Assembly: GCA_029258795.1 (NCBI GenBank)
Contig: JAPDKB010000002.1
Coordinates: 114,822-178,821, forward strand
Direction: 5' to 3'
Length of the DNA: 64,000 nucleotides
Source: an archaeon
GTDB taxonomy: Archaea > EX4484-52 > WAPT01
Positions within the stretch are counted from its first letter, which is position 1; every line of letters starts with the position of its first letter. The notes beneath the pieces are model-generated. The model was not told the origin of the DNA and made no database searches. It saw only the letters and a program-made list of their open reading frames with translations. The position numbers and the translations under genes are program-made. Positions 9,192 through 17,083 of this stretch are shown in pieces.

Positions 9192-9351
9192 GGTCCCGTA
9201 GCTCAGCTGGTTGGAGCGCCGGTCTTATATGACCGCGGGAGCTAAAAATAACGGCTGTTGCTCCCGTGTCTAGGCCAGCCGGAGGTCGGGGGTTCGAAAG
9301 CCATCTAGAGAAACTGGAAAGAGAATATGGCAGAAAATCCCCCCGGGACCA
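9192..9351 (+). tRNA. tRNA-Ile (anticodon UAU) with two introns: 9230-9276 (37/38) and 9299-9337 (T-loop 59/60)
   Basis: Acceptor GGTCCCG/CGGGACC, D-arm TAGCTCAGCTGGTTGGAGC, anticodon stem CCGGT/GCCGG with loop CTTATA^A, T-stem GGGGG/CCCCC with loop TTCGAA^T. Both insertions fold as BHB motifs. Confidence 0.88.
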
Positions 9352-9413
9352 TCCTTATTCTGCCCGCATTGATATCCTAAGATTCTTAAAATTTGGAGTA
9401 TTATACTCACTAT

Positions 9414-10466
9414 ATGATAGTTACAGATGATGCGAAAGTATTGAAAGTTGAGGGGCACCAGCGGCATGGATATTTGATCGTTGGTGCTAAAATTTCTCCC
9501 GATATGAAGAAATACTTGGAAACGAAAGGAGAGGCAGGATACAAACCGGCTGTCAGCTTCTCTTTAAGAAGCAAGCTGGCCAGATGCGGTGCTGATGCTC
9601 GGCTATCGGGGTGGGAAATTCATGAGGACCTTCTCATGGGCAAACTGGAATATATCAATAGGGGATTGCCAATTGAATATCGTCCGGGAGATGAGATAGG
9701 GAGGTTCTTCGGATACCATCAGAAGGAAGCTTTGAGAGGGCAAGAACTGTATGATATGGTACGTAAATGGACTCCGCAAGAGAGTGTCAGAATGAATCCT
9801 GAGGAATGGAACGAGTTTAGGGATTCCACAATAGCGCTGGAACTCCAACCCTACAAGGTATATGAGGTTAGGAAATCAAAAGAACCAGTGAGAGCACCAT
9901 ATATAATCGATAGCAACGAGCTTTATCTGAAGATTAAGGAAGTAACGCCAGAAGAGGTCGTTGAGGAGCTGCCTTTCGAATCAAAAGAGCGGATGTTATC
10001 GCAGATGATGGAGGATAAGTCCCTTAAGGACACACTGTTCTGGGAGTGGCTTGCCATACAGCTATCCAAGAATGGCTTCTGTGTTGTGGAAAGCGTGGCT
10101 GAGATCGAGATTCCCGAAGGACATTATGGTCTGATACCAAGAAGGACTTCACTCTGGGGCAGCACCAATCAAGCATCTTCAGTCATAGTTGATCCTGCTC
10201 CCAAGTTTCAGGGCAAGCTACTCTATGAGATCGTTTCGGGCACGCCGGGAGAGCATCTCTCTCCAAAACGCTACGGATACCTGCGCATCTATCCAGATAC
10301 GCTCTCCCACACAGAAGAGCGCTACAGACCGGAAAAGCCGGAGAAGATGGAAACAAGGAGGGAAAGGAAGGAGAGAATGACGACCATCTCCACAGGCGTG
10401 GCAGCATGTCCATGGCGTGGAAGATGTGAGGAGGAATCAGTTGAGGAAATTCTGGGAATGATATAG
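9414..10466 (+). CDS. Putative dUTPase/dCTP deaminase-fold protein
   Basis: C-terminal half IPEGHYGLIPRRTSLWGSTNQASSVIVDPAPKFQGKLLYEI resembles the dUTPase/DCD core (GRSS...DPGF.G.L.LEL). N-terminal half not recognised. Confidence 0.5.
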   Translation: MIVTDDAKVLKVEGHQRHGYLIVGAKISPDMKKYLETKGEAGYKPAVSFSLRSKLARCGADARLSGWEIHEDLLMGKLEYINRGLPIEYRPGDEIGRFFGYHQKEALRGQELYDMVRKWTPQESVRMNPEEWNEFRDSTIALELQPYKVYEVRKSKEPVRAPYIIDSNELYLKIKEVTPEEVVEELPFESKERMLSQMMEDKSLKDTLFWEWLAIQLSKNGFCVVESVAEIEIPEGHYGLIPRRTSLWGSTNQASSVIVDPAPKFQGKLLYEIVSGTPGEHLSPKRYGYLRIYPDTLSHTEERYRPEKPEKMETRRERKERMTTISTGVAACPWRGRCEEESVEEILGMI

Positions 10467-10510
10467 CTTATGATTATGTTTTATACTTTTTCTCATCCAA
10501 AAATTCTCAC

Positions 10511-11521
10511 ATGGTTGATGATGGAGGCATCATTATTAAGGAAGAGGTGTTCGAGGAAGCTTATATACCATCCCGAATGCTTCACCGGGAGGGGCAAATT
10601 CGGGAAGTGGCGAGATGTCTTGAGCCGGTGGTGGAAGGAAGAAGAGCGCTCAACCTGTTTCTTTATGGTCCGCCGGGCACGGGTAAAACCACCCTTGTGA
10701 AATACATGTTCGATGATCTCTCATCAAGAAGCATGAAGTTCAAGCCGATCTACATAAACTGCTGGGAGCGCAACAGCAAGCATGCTGTAGCATCGGCATT
10801 GCTGAGCAGCGTTGACCCTCTGGCTCCACTCAAGAGAACTCCGGCTGAATTGCTTGAGGACTTTCTCGGGAGTGTGGAGAGAAAGGAGTACAACGTTGTT
10901 GTGTGTCTGGACGAGGTGGACAGAATGGAGGATAAGGACATGCTCTATGATCTCTCTCGAGCCGGGATAGGGCTTGTGCTCGTCTCCAACGATCCCTACG
11001 CGCTCGTTGACCTTGACCCGCGCATAAAGAGCTCCCTCTTTCTCAACTTCGTGGAATTCCCGAAGTACAGGCCGGACGAGCTCGTTGACATTCTTAAGGA
11101 CAGGGCTGAAATCGGACTGAGACCGGGAGCCATAGAGCCCCATTTGCTGCGGGTCATAGCTGTGAGTGCTGAAGGGGATGCACGGGTTGCCATAGCCACG
11201 CTGAGGAACGCTGCCAAGCTTGCTGAAAGCAGAGGAGCAAGCAAGATAGAAAAGGATGATGTGATGCAGTCCGTTAAGGCAGCCAGAAAGCTCAAGGTGC
11301 AGCAGATATTAAGCACGCTGAATGAAGAAATGCGGCTCCTTTATTCAATTGTGGAGGAGCACGGCGAGATAAGCTCAGCGGAGCTTTACCAGATTTACAG
11401 GGAGCGCAGCAAGAAGCCGGTGGCTGAGAGAACCTACCGAAATTACATGGACAGGCTGGTTGAGCTGAAGCTTGTGAAAGCTGAGGGAGATGTGAGGTGG
11501 AGGAGGTATAAGGTAGTGTGA
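10511..11521 (+). CDS. Orc1/Cdc6-type replication initiator
   Basis: LNLFLYGPPGTGKTTLVKYMF Walker A, NVVVCLDEVDRM Walker B, C-terminal winged helix (YSIVEEHGEISSAELYQIYRERSKKPVAERTYRNYMDRLVELKLVK). Confidence 0.92.
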   Translation: MVDDGGIIIKEEVFEEAYIPSRMLHREGQIREVARCLEPVVEGRRALNLFLYGPPGTGKTTLVKYMFDDLSSRSMKFKPIYINCWERNSKHAVASALLSSVDPLAPLKRTPAELLEDFLGSVERKEYNVVVCLDEVDRMEDKDMLYDLSRAGIGLVLVSNDPYALVDLDPRIKSSLFLNFVEFPKYRPDELVDILKDRAEIGLRPGAIEPHLLRVIAVSAEGDARVAIATLRNAAKLAESRGASKIEKDDVMQSVKAARKLKVQQILSTLNEEMRLLYSIVEEHGEISSAELYQIYRERSKKPVAERTYRNYMDRLVELKLVKAEGDVRWRRYKVV

Positions 11522-11535
11522 GAATAGGAACAACT

Positions 11536-12000
11536 TCAAGTCAATCCATACTCTTTTAGAAAGGTCTTGATTTCCTCCTCCCTCTTCATCAAATTCTCCA
11601 CCGGCAGAAACAGCGGCTCCAGCTTTTCTATTTCCTCCCAGCTTTTCCACTCCCATCCCTCACATTTCTCTGGCTCCATGACTTTTGGCTCACCACTTTT
11701 CCATCTTGCGATCATCCAGACGGTTATGTAGTGCTTACCCTCCTTCTCAAACACGTCGTTGGTGGCTGTCAGAAACCTGATGTCAGCGATCTCTACTCCA
11801 GCTTCCTCTCTAACCTCTCTTCTCGCACATTCCTCAAAACTCTCTCCAAATTCCAAATGCCCTCCGGGCGTGTGCCACGTGCCATGGCCATGGCTTGTGG
11901 ATTTCCTTTTACCAATCAAGAGCTTTCCGTCCTTAACGACTATAACCGCAACACCAACTCTTGGCCTGTCTCCTGACATTAATTCTGACTGGAAACTCAA
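11536..12000 (-). CDS. NUDIX hydrolase
   Basis: Nudix box GGHLEFGESFEECARREVREEAGVEI. Confidence 0.93.
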   Translation of the reverse strand: MSFQSELMSGDRPRVGVAVIVVKDGKLLIGKRKSTSHGHGTWHTPGGHLEFGESFEECARREVREEAGVEIADIRFLTATNDVFEKEGKHYITVWMIARWKSGEPKVMEPEKCEGWEWKSWEEIEKLEPLFLPVENLMKREEEIKTFLKEYGLT

Positions 12001-12007
12001 AAGTTAA

Positions 12008-12274
12008 ATGTTTAAAAAGCCCACCGAACTTCTAGGAGGTGGTGTCATGGAAAATGAAAAAATCCTCGAAGCGCTGAAGGATCTGATCTGGATAAATGCG
12101 GTCATAGCCACCGAAATAATCCGGGTGGTGGAGAACACGAAAGCTGCTCTTGGTTCTGATGTGCCAGCAAGCTGTAAAGATGAGCACAGGCAGATACTCC
12201 AGAAGGTTATAGAGCTGGCGGAGAAATGGAGGAAAGAAGATATTTTGAGGGAGCACAATCTCAAACATCCTTGA
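12008..12274 (+). CDS. Hypothetical protein (up to 88 aa; probable start at internal MENEKI, ATG near 12047)
   Basis: Helical, charged open frame with aggaggtg upstream of the internal ATG. Confidence 0.5.
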   Translation: MFKKPTELLGGGVMENEKILEALKDLIWINAVIATEIIRVVENTKAALGSDVPASCKDEHRQILQKVIELAEKWRKEDILREHNLKHP

Positions 12275-12280
12275 TCCGAG

Positions 12281-12568
12281 CTATTTAAGCACTTCCCTCA
12301 CCACATCAACAAAATCCTGTACGGAAGCGCCCACAACAACAACATCCGTAGAAGAGAACCACTTTTCAACAGCTTTTCCGACCTCGCTTACGTTCACCCC
12401 TTTGAGAAAGTTCTCCAGCTCCACTATTTTCTCTTCAGGATGCATGAAGAAATCTCCGGTTATCCTGATATCCTCGATCTTGTCGTCATCAACAACAACC
12501 CTAACCCTTATTAGTTTACCTCCAGCAACCTTTTTCTCAGCTCTTTTTTCTACCTCCAAAAGTTCCAC
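12281..12568 (-). CDS. lplB: Lipoate-protein ligase accessory C-terminal domain protein (LplB-like)
   Basis: GGKLIRVRVVVDDDKIEDIRITGDFFMHPEEKIVELENFLKG; matches the stand-alone C-terminal domain of archaeal split lipoate ligase and overlaps lplA by 19 nt. Confidence 0.82.
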   Translation of the reverse strand: MELLEVEKRAEKKVAGGKLIRVRVVVDDDKIEDIRITGDFFMHPEEKIVELENFLKGVNVSEVGKAVEKWFSSTDVVVVGASVQDFVDVVREVLK

Positions 12569-13335
12569 CCCCGTGTTGAGTACTTTTCGTTATAGAGCTT
12601 CTCAGCAAGCTCCAGCTCGTAAGGAGTGAGCTTTCCATCCACGAACCTGACTCCAAGCACATCTTCAAACGATTCTCTCATCAAGCTTGAAAATTCATCG
12701 AAGGACGGCACGTAGCCCAACTGCTCTTTTACCGTGGTCACCACCCTTTTAAGATCATCCACAACCTTGTCCTTAAGCTTTTCCCTGCTTATTTTCAGCA
12801 CGTTGAGCATCGTATCAACATCGAAATCCAGCAGAATGGTGCCGTGCTGAAACACCACACCTTTCTTGCGGGTTTGTGCGTTGCCCGAGATTTTTCTGCC
12901 CGCAACCACCACATCGTTCACGGGCCTGAACGAAGCATCCATACCCAGCTTTTTGAGCGCATCGATTATCGGCTGACACAACACCCCGTATGATGTAACG
13001 ATATCCCTCAGCTCGGGCATGAAGTTCTCCGGAATAATGATCGAATAGTTCAGCTCGCCTTCCGGATACTTGTACACGGCTCCACCCCCCGTCATCCTTC
13101 TGAAGATTCTTATGCTGTGCTGCACACAGTACTCCACATTCACCTCCTCCTCCACACTCTGAAAGAATCCGATTGCTACAGCCCTTTCCGGCCACGGATG
13201 AATGTAGAGGGAAGGCATGCTTTTGCCTTCGGCAACAGCAATCATCACAGCTTCATCTACAGCCATCTGATGGTACGAATCCTTTATTTCCGGCAGCTCC
13301 ACAAATCTGAAGGACGGCAAAGCCATACACATCAC
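12550..13335 (-). CDS. lplA: Lipoate-protein ligase A catalytic subunit
   Basis: RRMTGGGAVYKYPEGELNYSII and VAGRKISGNAQTRKKGVVFQHGTILLDFD motifs. Confidence 0.93.
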   Translation of the reverse strand: MMCMALPSFRFVELPEIKDSYHQMAVDEAVMIAVAEGKSMPSLYIHPWPERAVAIGFFQSVEEEVNVEYCVQHSIRIFRRMTGGGAVYKYPEGELNYSIIIPENFMPELRDIVTSYGVLCQPIIDALKKLGMDASFRPVNDVVVAGRKISGNAQTRKKGVVFQHGTILLDFDVDTMLNVLKISREKLKDKVVDDLKRVVTTVKEQLGYVPSFDEFSSLMRESFEDVLGVRFVDGKLTPYELELAEKLYNEKYSTRGWNFWR

Positions 13336-14663
13336 TTCAGTTCAAGCTTCTTTCTGCATGCCATTGCAAGTTTTTCCACTATGTGGAACACGTCCGAAAC
13401 GAGCGGGTGGTAGTTGAACATGTACTCCTCCACATCGTAAACGCTGGCTCTGTTTCTTATCATCACACTAGCAAGATTCAGCAGTTCCGGAATGACCATG
13501 CTTCTTCCCGCTGCCTGTAGGCCGAGAAGCTTACCATCTTTACCAGAGCACACGAGCTTTACCACCTCCCTACCCTTACCGCGTGTCGTTGAACTTACCA
13601 CATAATCGAAATGTGCTCTGGCATCTTTCTCCGTGAGACCGCACCCACCAAAATAAAACCCGTCAAGCACGCTTATCCAGTTCTCCAAGAAGCCCGCATA
13701 TTTCACGCTTTTCTCTCCACCGATTATTCTTGCAAGCATCATGGCTTGTTTTGCTGCAGATGGTGCAAATTTTGAGAGCGCACGTTTGCCAGTGAGAAAA
13801 TGCGTAACCTCGGCACAGTCCCCGCATGCGTAAACAGAAGGGATATTCGTGCGGAACTTATCATCAACAATTATCCCCACATCACATTCTATACCCGCCT
13901 TTCTAACCATTTCCAGATCGGGAACGAAGCCGGTGCAGTTAACTGCAAAATCAACCTTCAGCTTCTTCCCTCCTTCAAGCAAGACACTCCCATCCTTTAT
14001 CCCCAGAACCCTCACACCCGTTACGACCTCCACACCCCCTCTAACCTTTTCTTCCACAACTTCCGCAATATTACTATCGAGCAAAGCGGGCAATATCGTG
14101 GGCTGAGCTTCAACCATCACAACTTTCAGTCCCCTCTTCTTCAGAGCCTCGCTCACCTCAAGTCCGATGAGACCGCTCCCAATGATTGCAACACTCTCGC
14201 TGTTACCAGCAAGTTCAATGATCCTGTCCGCATCCCTGACATTCTGAAGTTTGGTTAGAGGAACGGAACCATCGTGCTGGAGCTTTATCTTCGGCTTGGT
14301 GGCTCCGACACAGAGACAAAGAACGTCGTAACCTATTTCTCTATTCTTGCCATCGCTTTCTTCCGTTTCCACCTTAACGATCTTCTCCCCAACGTCTATT
14401 TCTCTCAACTTCGATCCCAGCGCAACCTCAATTCCCTTCGAATTTATATCCTCCACTCCAAATCTGAAGAGATCTTTTCTGCTAACCTCTCCGGCTATAT
14501 AATACGGAAGAAGGCAGGGCGAAAAGCCTATCTCATTACGCTCATTCACCAGCGTAACCTCAAACTTTCCCCGCTTGGCAAGCTCCAGAGCAAGGGTTAT
14601 CCCCGCAACACCCGCGCCAATAACCACAACCCTTTTCCTGCTGAAGTTATCATCCCTTCGCAT
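13332..14663 (-). CDS. FAD/NAD(P)-dependent pyridine nucleotide-disulfide oxidoreductase, CoA-disulfide-reductase-like (single redox Cys)
   Basis: VVVIGAGVAGITLALELAKRG, EIGFSPCLLPYYIAGEV (one Cys at the redox-Cys position), AIIGSGLIGLEVSEALKKRG, VYACGDCAEV. Confidence 0.9.
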   Translation of the reverse strand: MRRDDNFSRKRVVVIGAGVAGITLALELAKRGKFEVTLVNERNEIGFSPCLLPYYIAGEVSRKDLFRFGVEDINSKGIEVALGSKLREIDVGEKIVKVETEESDGKNREIGYDVLCLCVGATKPKIKLQHDGSVPLTKLQNVRDADRIIELAGNSESVAIIGSGLIGLEVSEALKKRGLKVVMVEAQPTILPALLDSNIAEVVEEKVRGGVEVVTGVRVLGIKDGSVLLEGGKKLKVDFAVNCTGFVPDLEMVRKAGIECDVGIIVDDKFRTNIPSVYACGDCAEVTHFLTGKRALSKFAPSAAKQAMMLARIIGGEKSVKYAGFLENWISVLDGFYFGGCGLTEKDARAHFDYVVSSTTRGKGREVVKLVCSGKDGKLLGLQAAGRSMVIPELLNLASVMIRNRASVYDVEEYMFNYHPLVSDVFHIVEKLAMACRKKLELK

Positions 14664-15018
14664 AATTTCCTTTCCCCTCGAATTCATTGAGCGCTTCCAT
14701 GACATGCTGCAAGTACATCAGCGCTGGACCACCGCCCATCAACACGGCAACCCATGCCGCCTCCAGAATCTCTGCTCTCGTTGCACCGGCGTCCATTGCG
14801 TTCTTAACGTGCAGAACTATGCACGACTTGCACTGCGATTTCACGGCAAGCGCTACGGATATGAGTTCCTTCACCTTTTTTGAAAGTACGCCATCCTTCT
14901 CGCACACCTCCAGCAAATTCTGAAATGCTTCCCAGTGCTCAGCGTTTTCTTTCCCTATCAATCCGATGTTTCTGATAATCTTTCTCATGAGATCTTCATA
15001 CTCTCCCATTGCAACCAC
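14650..15018 (-). CDS. AhpD-like / carboxymuconolactone decarboxylase family protein
   Basis: KELISVALAVKSQCKSCIVLHVKNAMDAGATRAEILEA; CxxCxxxH with a Glu 12 residues before the first Cys, as in the AhpD active site. Confidence 0.9.
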   Translation of the reverse strand: MVAMGEYEDLMRKIIRNIGLIGKENAEHWEAFQNLLEVCEKDGVLSKKVKELISVALAVKSQCKSCIVLHVKNAMDAGATRAEILEAAWVAVLMGGGPALMYLQHVMEALNEFEGKGNYAKG

Positions 15019-15031
15019 CTCAATTCGATAC

Positions 15032-15427
15032 TCACCCTTCAGCGAGCATTCTTCTTTTTTCTTCCGCAGTATGAAGCGCTTTCAGCTCCCCCTCATTCTC
15101 AAGCTTAACCTTCATTATCCAGCTTCCATATGGATCGTGGTTTATGCGCGAGGGCTCGTCAAACAGCTCCTCATTGACATCAACTATCTCTCCGCTTACA
15201 GGGCTTGAAATATGCCCGCTCCACTTTATCGCTTCAAGCGAAACGTACACATCACCTTTTTTTATCCTTTTTCCTTTTTCCGGCAGTTTTACGAACACAA
15301 ACTCATCAACTTTTTTCACCGCCGGCTCAATTAATCCGACGCTAACAACACCATCTTTCTCAACCTTCACCCACGAGTACTCATCATCGTAGAGCAGGTC
15401 TTCGGGCAGGTTGAACTCTCCGCTCAT
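15032..15427 (-). CDS. GcvH-like lipoyl carrier protein
   Basis: LYDDEYSWVKVEKDGVVSVGLIEPA...VSLEAIKWSGHISSPVSGEIVDVNEELFDEPSRINHDPYGSWIMKVKL; lipoyl-Lys hairpin LEAIKW. Start/stop overlap TGATG with the upstream gene. Confidence 0.9.
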   Translation of the reverse strand: MSGEFNLPEDLLYDDEYSWVKVEKDGVVSVGLIEPAVKKVDEFVFVKLPEKGKRIKKGDVYVSLEAIKWSGHISSPVSGEIVDVNEELFDEPSRINHDPYGSWIMKVKLENEGELKALHTAEEKRRMLAEG

Positions 15428-17013
15428 CACGACTCACCCTTTCTTTTCATTTTCATGCTCTCTTTTTTATTTTTACTTGCACCGCCACTCTTTTCTTTAT
15501 TTTTCTCTCTATCTTTGCTTTCCTTTTCCTGTCCTTTCACAATACCCAGCTTGAGAGACACGAGAGCGATGATAAGAGCAAGCCCTATCGCTCCAAGGAG
15601 AATAGCTACAGAGGTCAGCACGTTAGTGAGCAAGTTTGGATTGATGAGCAGCACCAGACCCAGAGCGAGCATCATCATGCCTGAAATGAGTTTCAACACT
15701 CTTCCCTGAAATTCGGTGAGCTTTCTCGCCCCCAAGGTCAGTGTGAAAGCAATCACGATCATCGCAAGAGGAATGACATAGACAATGTTGTAAAGCACGA
15801 GGTAAGCATAATAATGGAGTGTGGGTAGCTCTCTTAGAGTGAGGATTCTTGTGAAGAGCATGGGGAAACCGGCTGTGCACAGCAGCTCGTAGGTGTTTGC
15901 TGAAACCGCGAGCACGATTGTTCCCGCAAGCATGGCGGGCAAGGATTCAGATTTGAGGAGTTGTCTCATCCTTTTGAAGAGCTTTGGCTTTGCGCTCTCC
16001 GGAATGGTGAGCGAAACACCCTTCTTAAACGCAAAGAAGTCCTTTATGTTGATGAGAGCCATGACGACAGCCACCAATCCAGCTATCGTGGTGATGAAGG
16101 ACACGCTGCCAGCTATCAGGAAAAAGTTGAGCCAAGCAGCCATGAAAAGGAAGTATATAAATCCGGAAAAGAAGACAAAAACACCACCTATCAGCAGCAT
16201 TCTTTTGCGGGAGTTGGCATAGATGAGCATGCTCAGCAGGAAAAATAGCACGAAGAACGCACACGGGTTTATGCTGTCCAGCGCGCCCAATATGATCGTT
16301 ATTAGCACCAAGCTTGAGGTTTGGGGGTTAAGGGAGGAAAGAAGAGGGACTTTGTTGAACTCGTTCCTGAGCTGGGAAAACGGCGCTGAAATATTTGTAC
16401 TTACATTTTCTTCCGTGCTTGGTGTACTCCACTCCTGCTCTTTCGCGATTTTTCCCGTTTCCTCATATTTTTTCAACACCTCAAGTGGTGAGGGGCAGCC
16501 GTTTTTCAGACAAGAGACAATCATGCTTTCAATCTTGGTTCCTGTGGTGGAATCATCTCCGTATCCCACAACAGGATCGAACGTGCCTATGAATGTTGTG
16601 GGCACGCCCATGGCCTTCGTGCCATAAGCGACGGCCATTTTTTGAAAAAGAACAGCATTCGTTCGGTTATACCATACCTCCATATAATGTACTTTAAGGT
16701 AGGGCGCGTATTTTTCTTCAAGCTTCTGCAGGAATGGCTTCTCTTTTGCACAGTGCGGACAGCCATTACCCCAGAAGAAATACACTTCTATGTAATGAAA
16801 AGATTGTGAGGTGGGTGAAGCTGTTGTGGTTGCGTGTTCGTTCTGCTCTGCTTTTGTAGGAATCTTCAAGGTGCAGGTTGTGGAGGAGGAAGTTGAAACG
16901 GAACATGTAGCTGCGGTGGGCTGAATAGAATGGCTGAATCCCAAGCTTGCACTCGCTATGAACACCAGAACGATTAAAGAGAGTATTGCCGGCAGAGAGA
17001 TTTTGGTCTGCAT
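15427..17013 (-). CDS. Extracytoplasmic thioredoxin-fold domain fused to CcdA/DsbD-type membrane electron-transfer domain
   Basis: N-terminal signal peptide; VYFFWGNGCPHCAKEKPFLQKLEEKYAP (CPHC); ALDSINPCAFFVLFFLLSMLIY and NTYELLCTAGFPMLFTRIL Cys-bearing TM helices; highly charged C-terminal tail. Confidence 0.9.
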   Translation of the reverse strand: MQTKISLPAILSLIVLVFIASASLGFSHSIQPTAATCSVSTSSSTTCTLKIPTKAEQNEHATTTASPTSQSFHYIEVYFFWGNGCPHCAKEKPFLQKLEEKYAPYLKVHYMEVWYNRTNAVLFQKMAVAYGTKAMGVPTTFIGTFDPVVGYGDDSTTGTKIESMIVSCLKNGCPSPLEVLKKYEETGKIAKEQEWSTPSTEENVSTNISAPFSQLRNEFNKVPLLSSLNPQTSSLVLITIILGALDSINPCAFFVLFFLLSMLIYANSRKRMLLIGGVFVFFSGFIYFLFMAAWLNFFLIAGSVSFITTIAGLVAVVMALINIKDFFAFKKGVSLTIPESAKPKLFKRMRQLLKSESLPAMLAGTIVLAVSANTYELLCTAGFPMLFTRILTLRELPTLHYYAYLVLYNIVYVIPLAMIVIAFTLTLGARKLTEFQGRVLKLISGMMMLALGLVLLINPNLLTNVLTSVAILLGAIGLALIIALVSLKLGIVKGQEKESKDREKNKEKSGGASKNKKESMKMKRKGES

Positions 17014-17083
17014 ATATCAACACTACCACTGAAACCTTATAAATATCTTGGTTTCAAAATCGGAAACCTTTTAATGATTTGAG

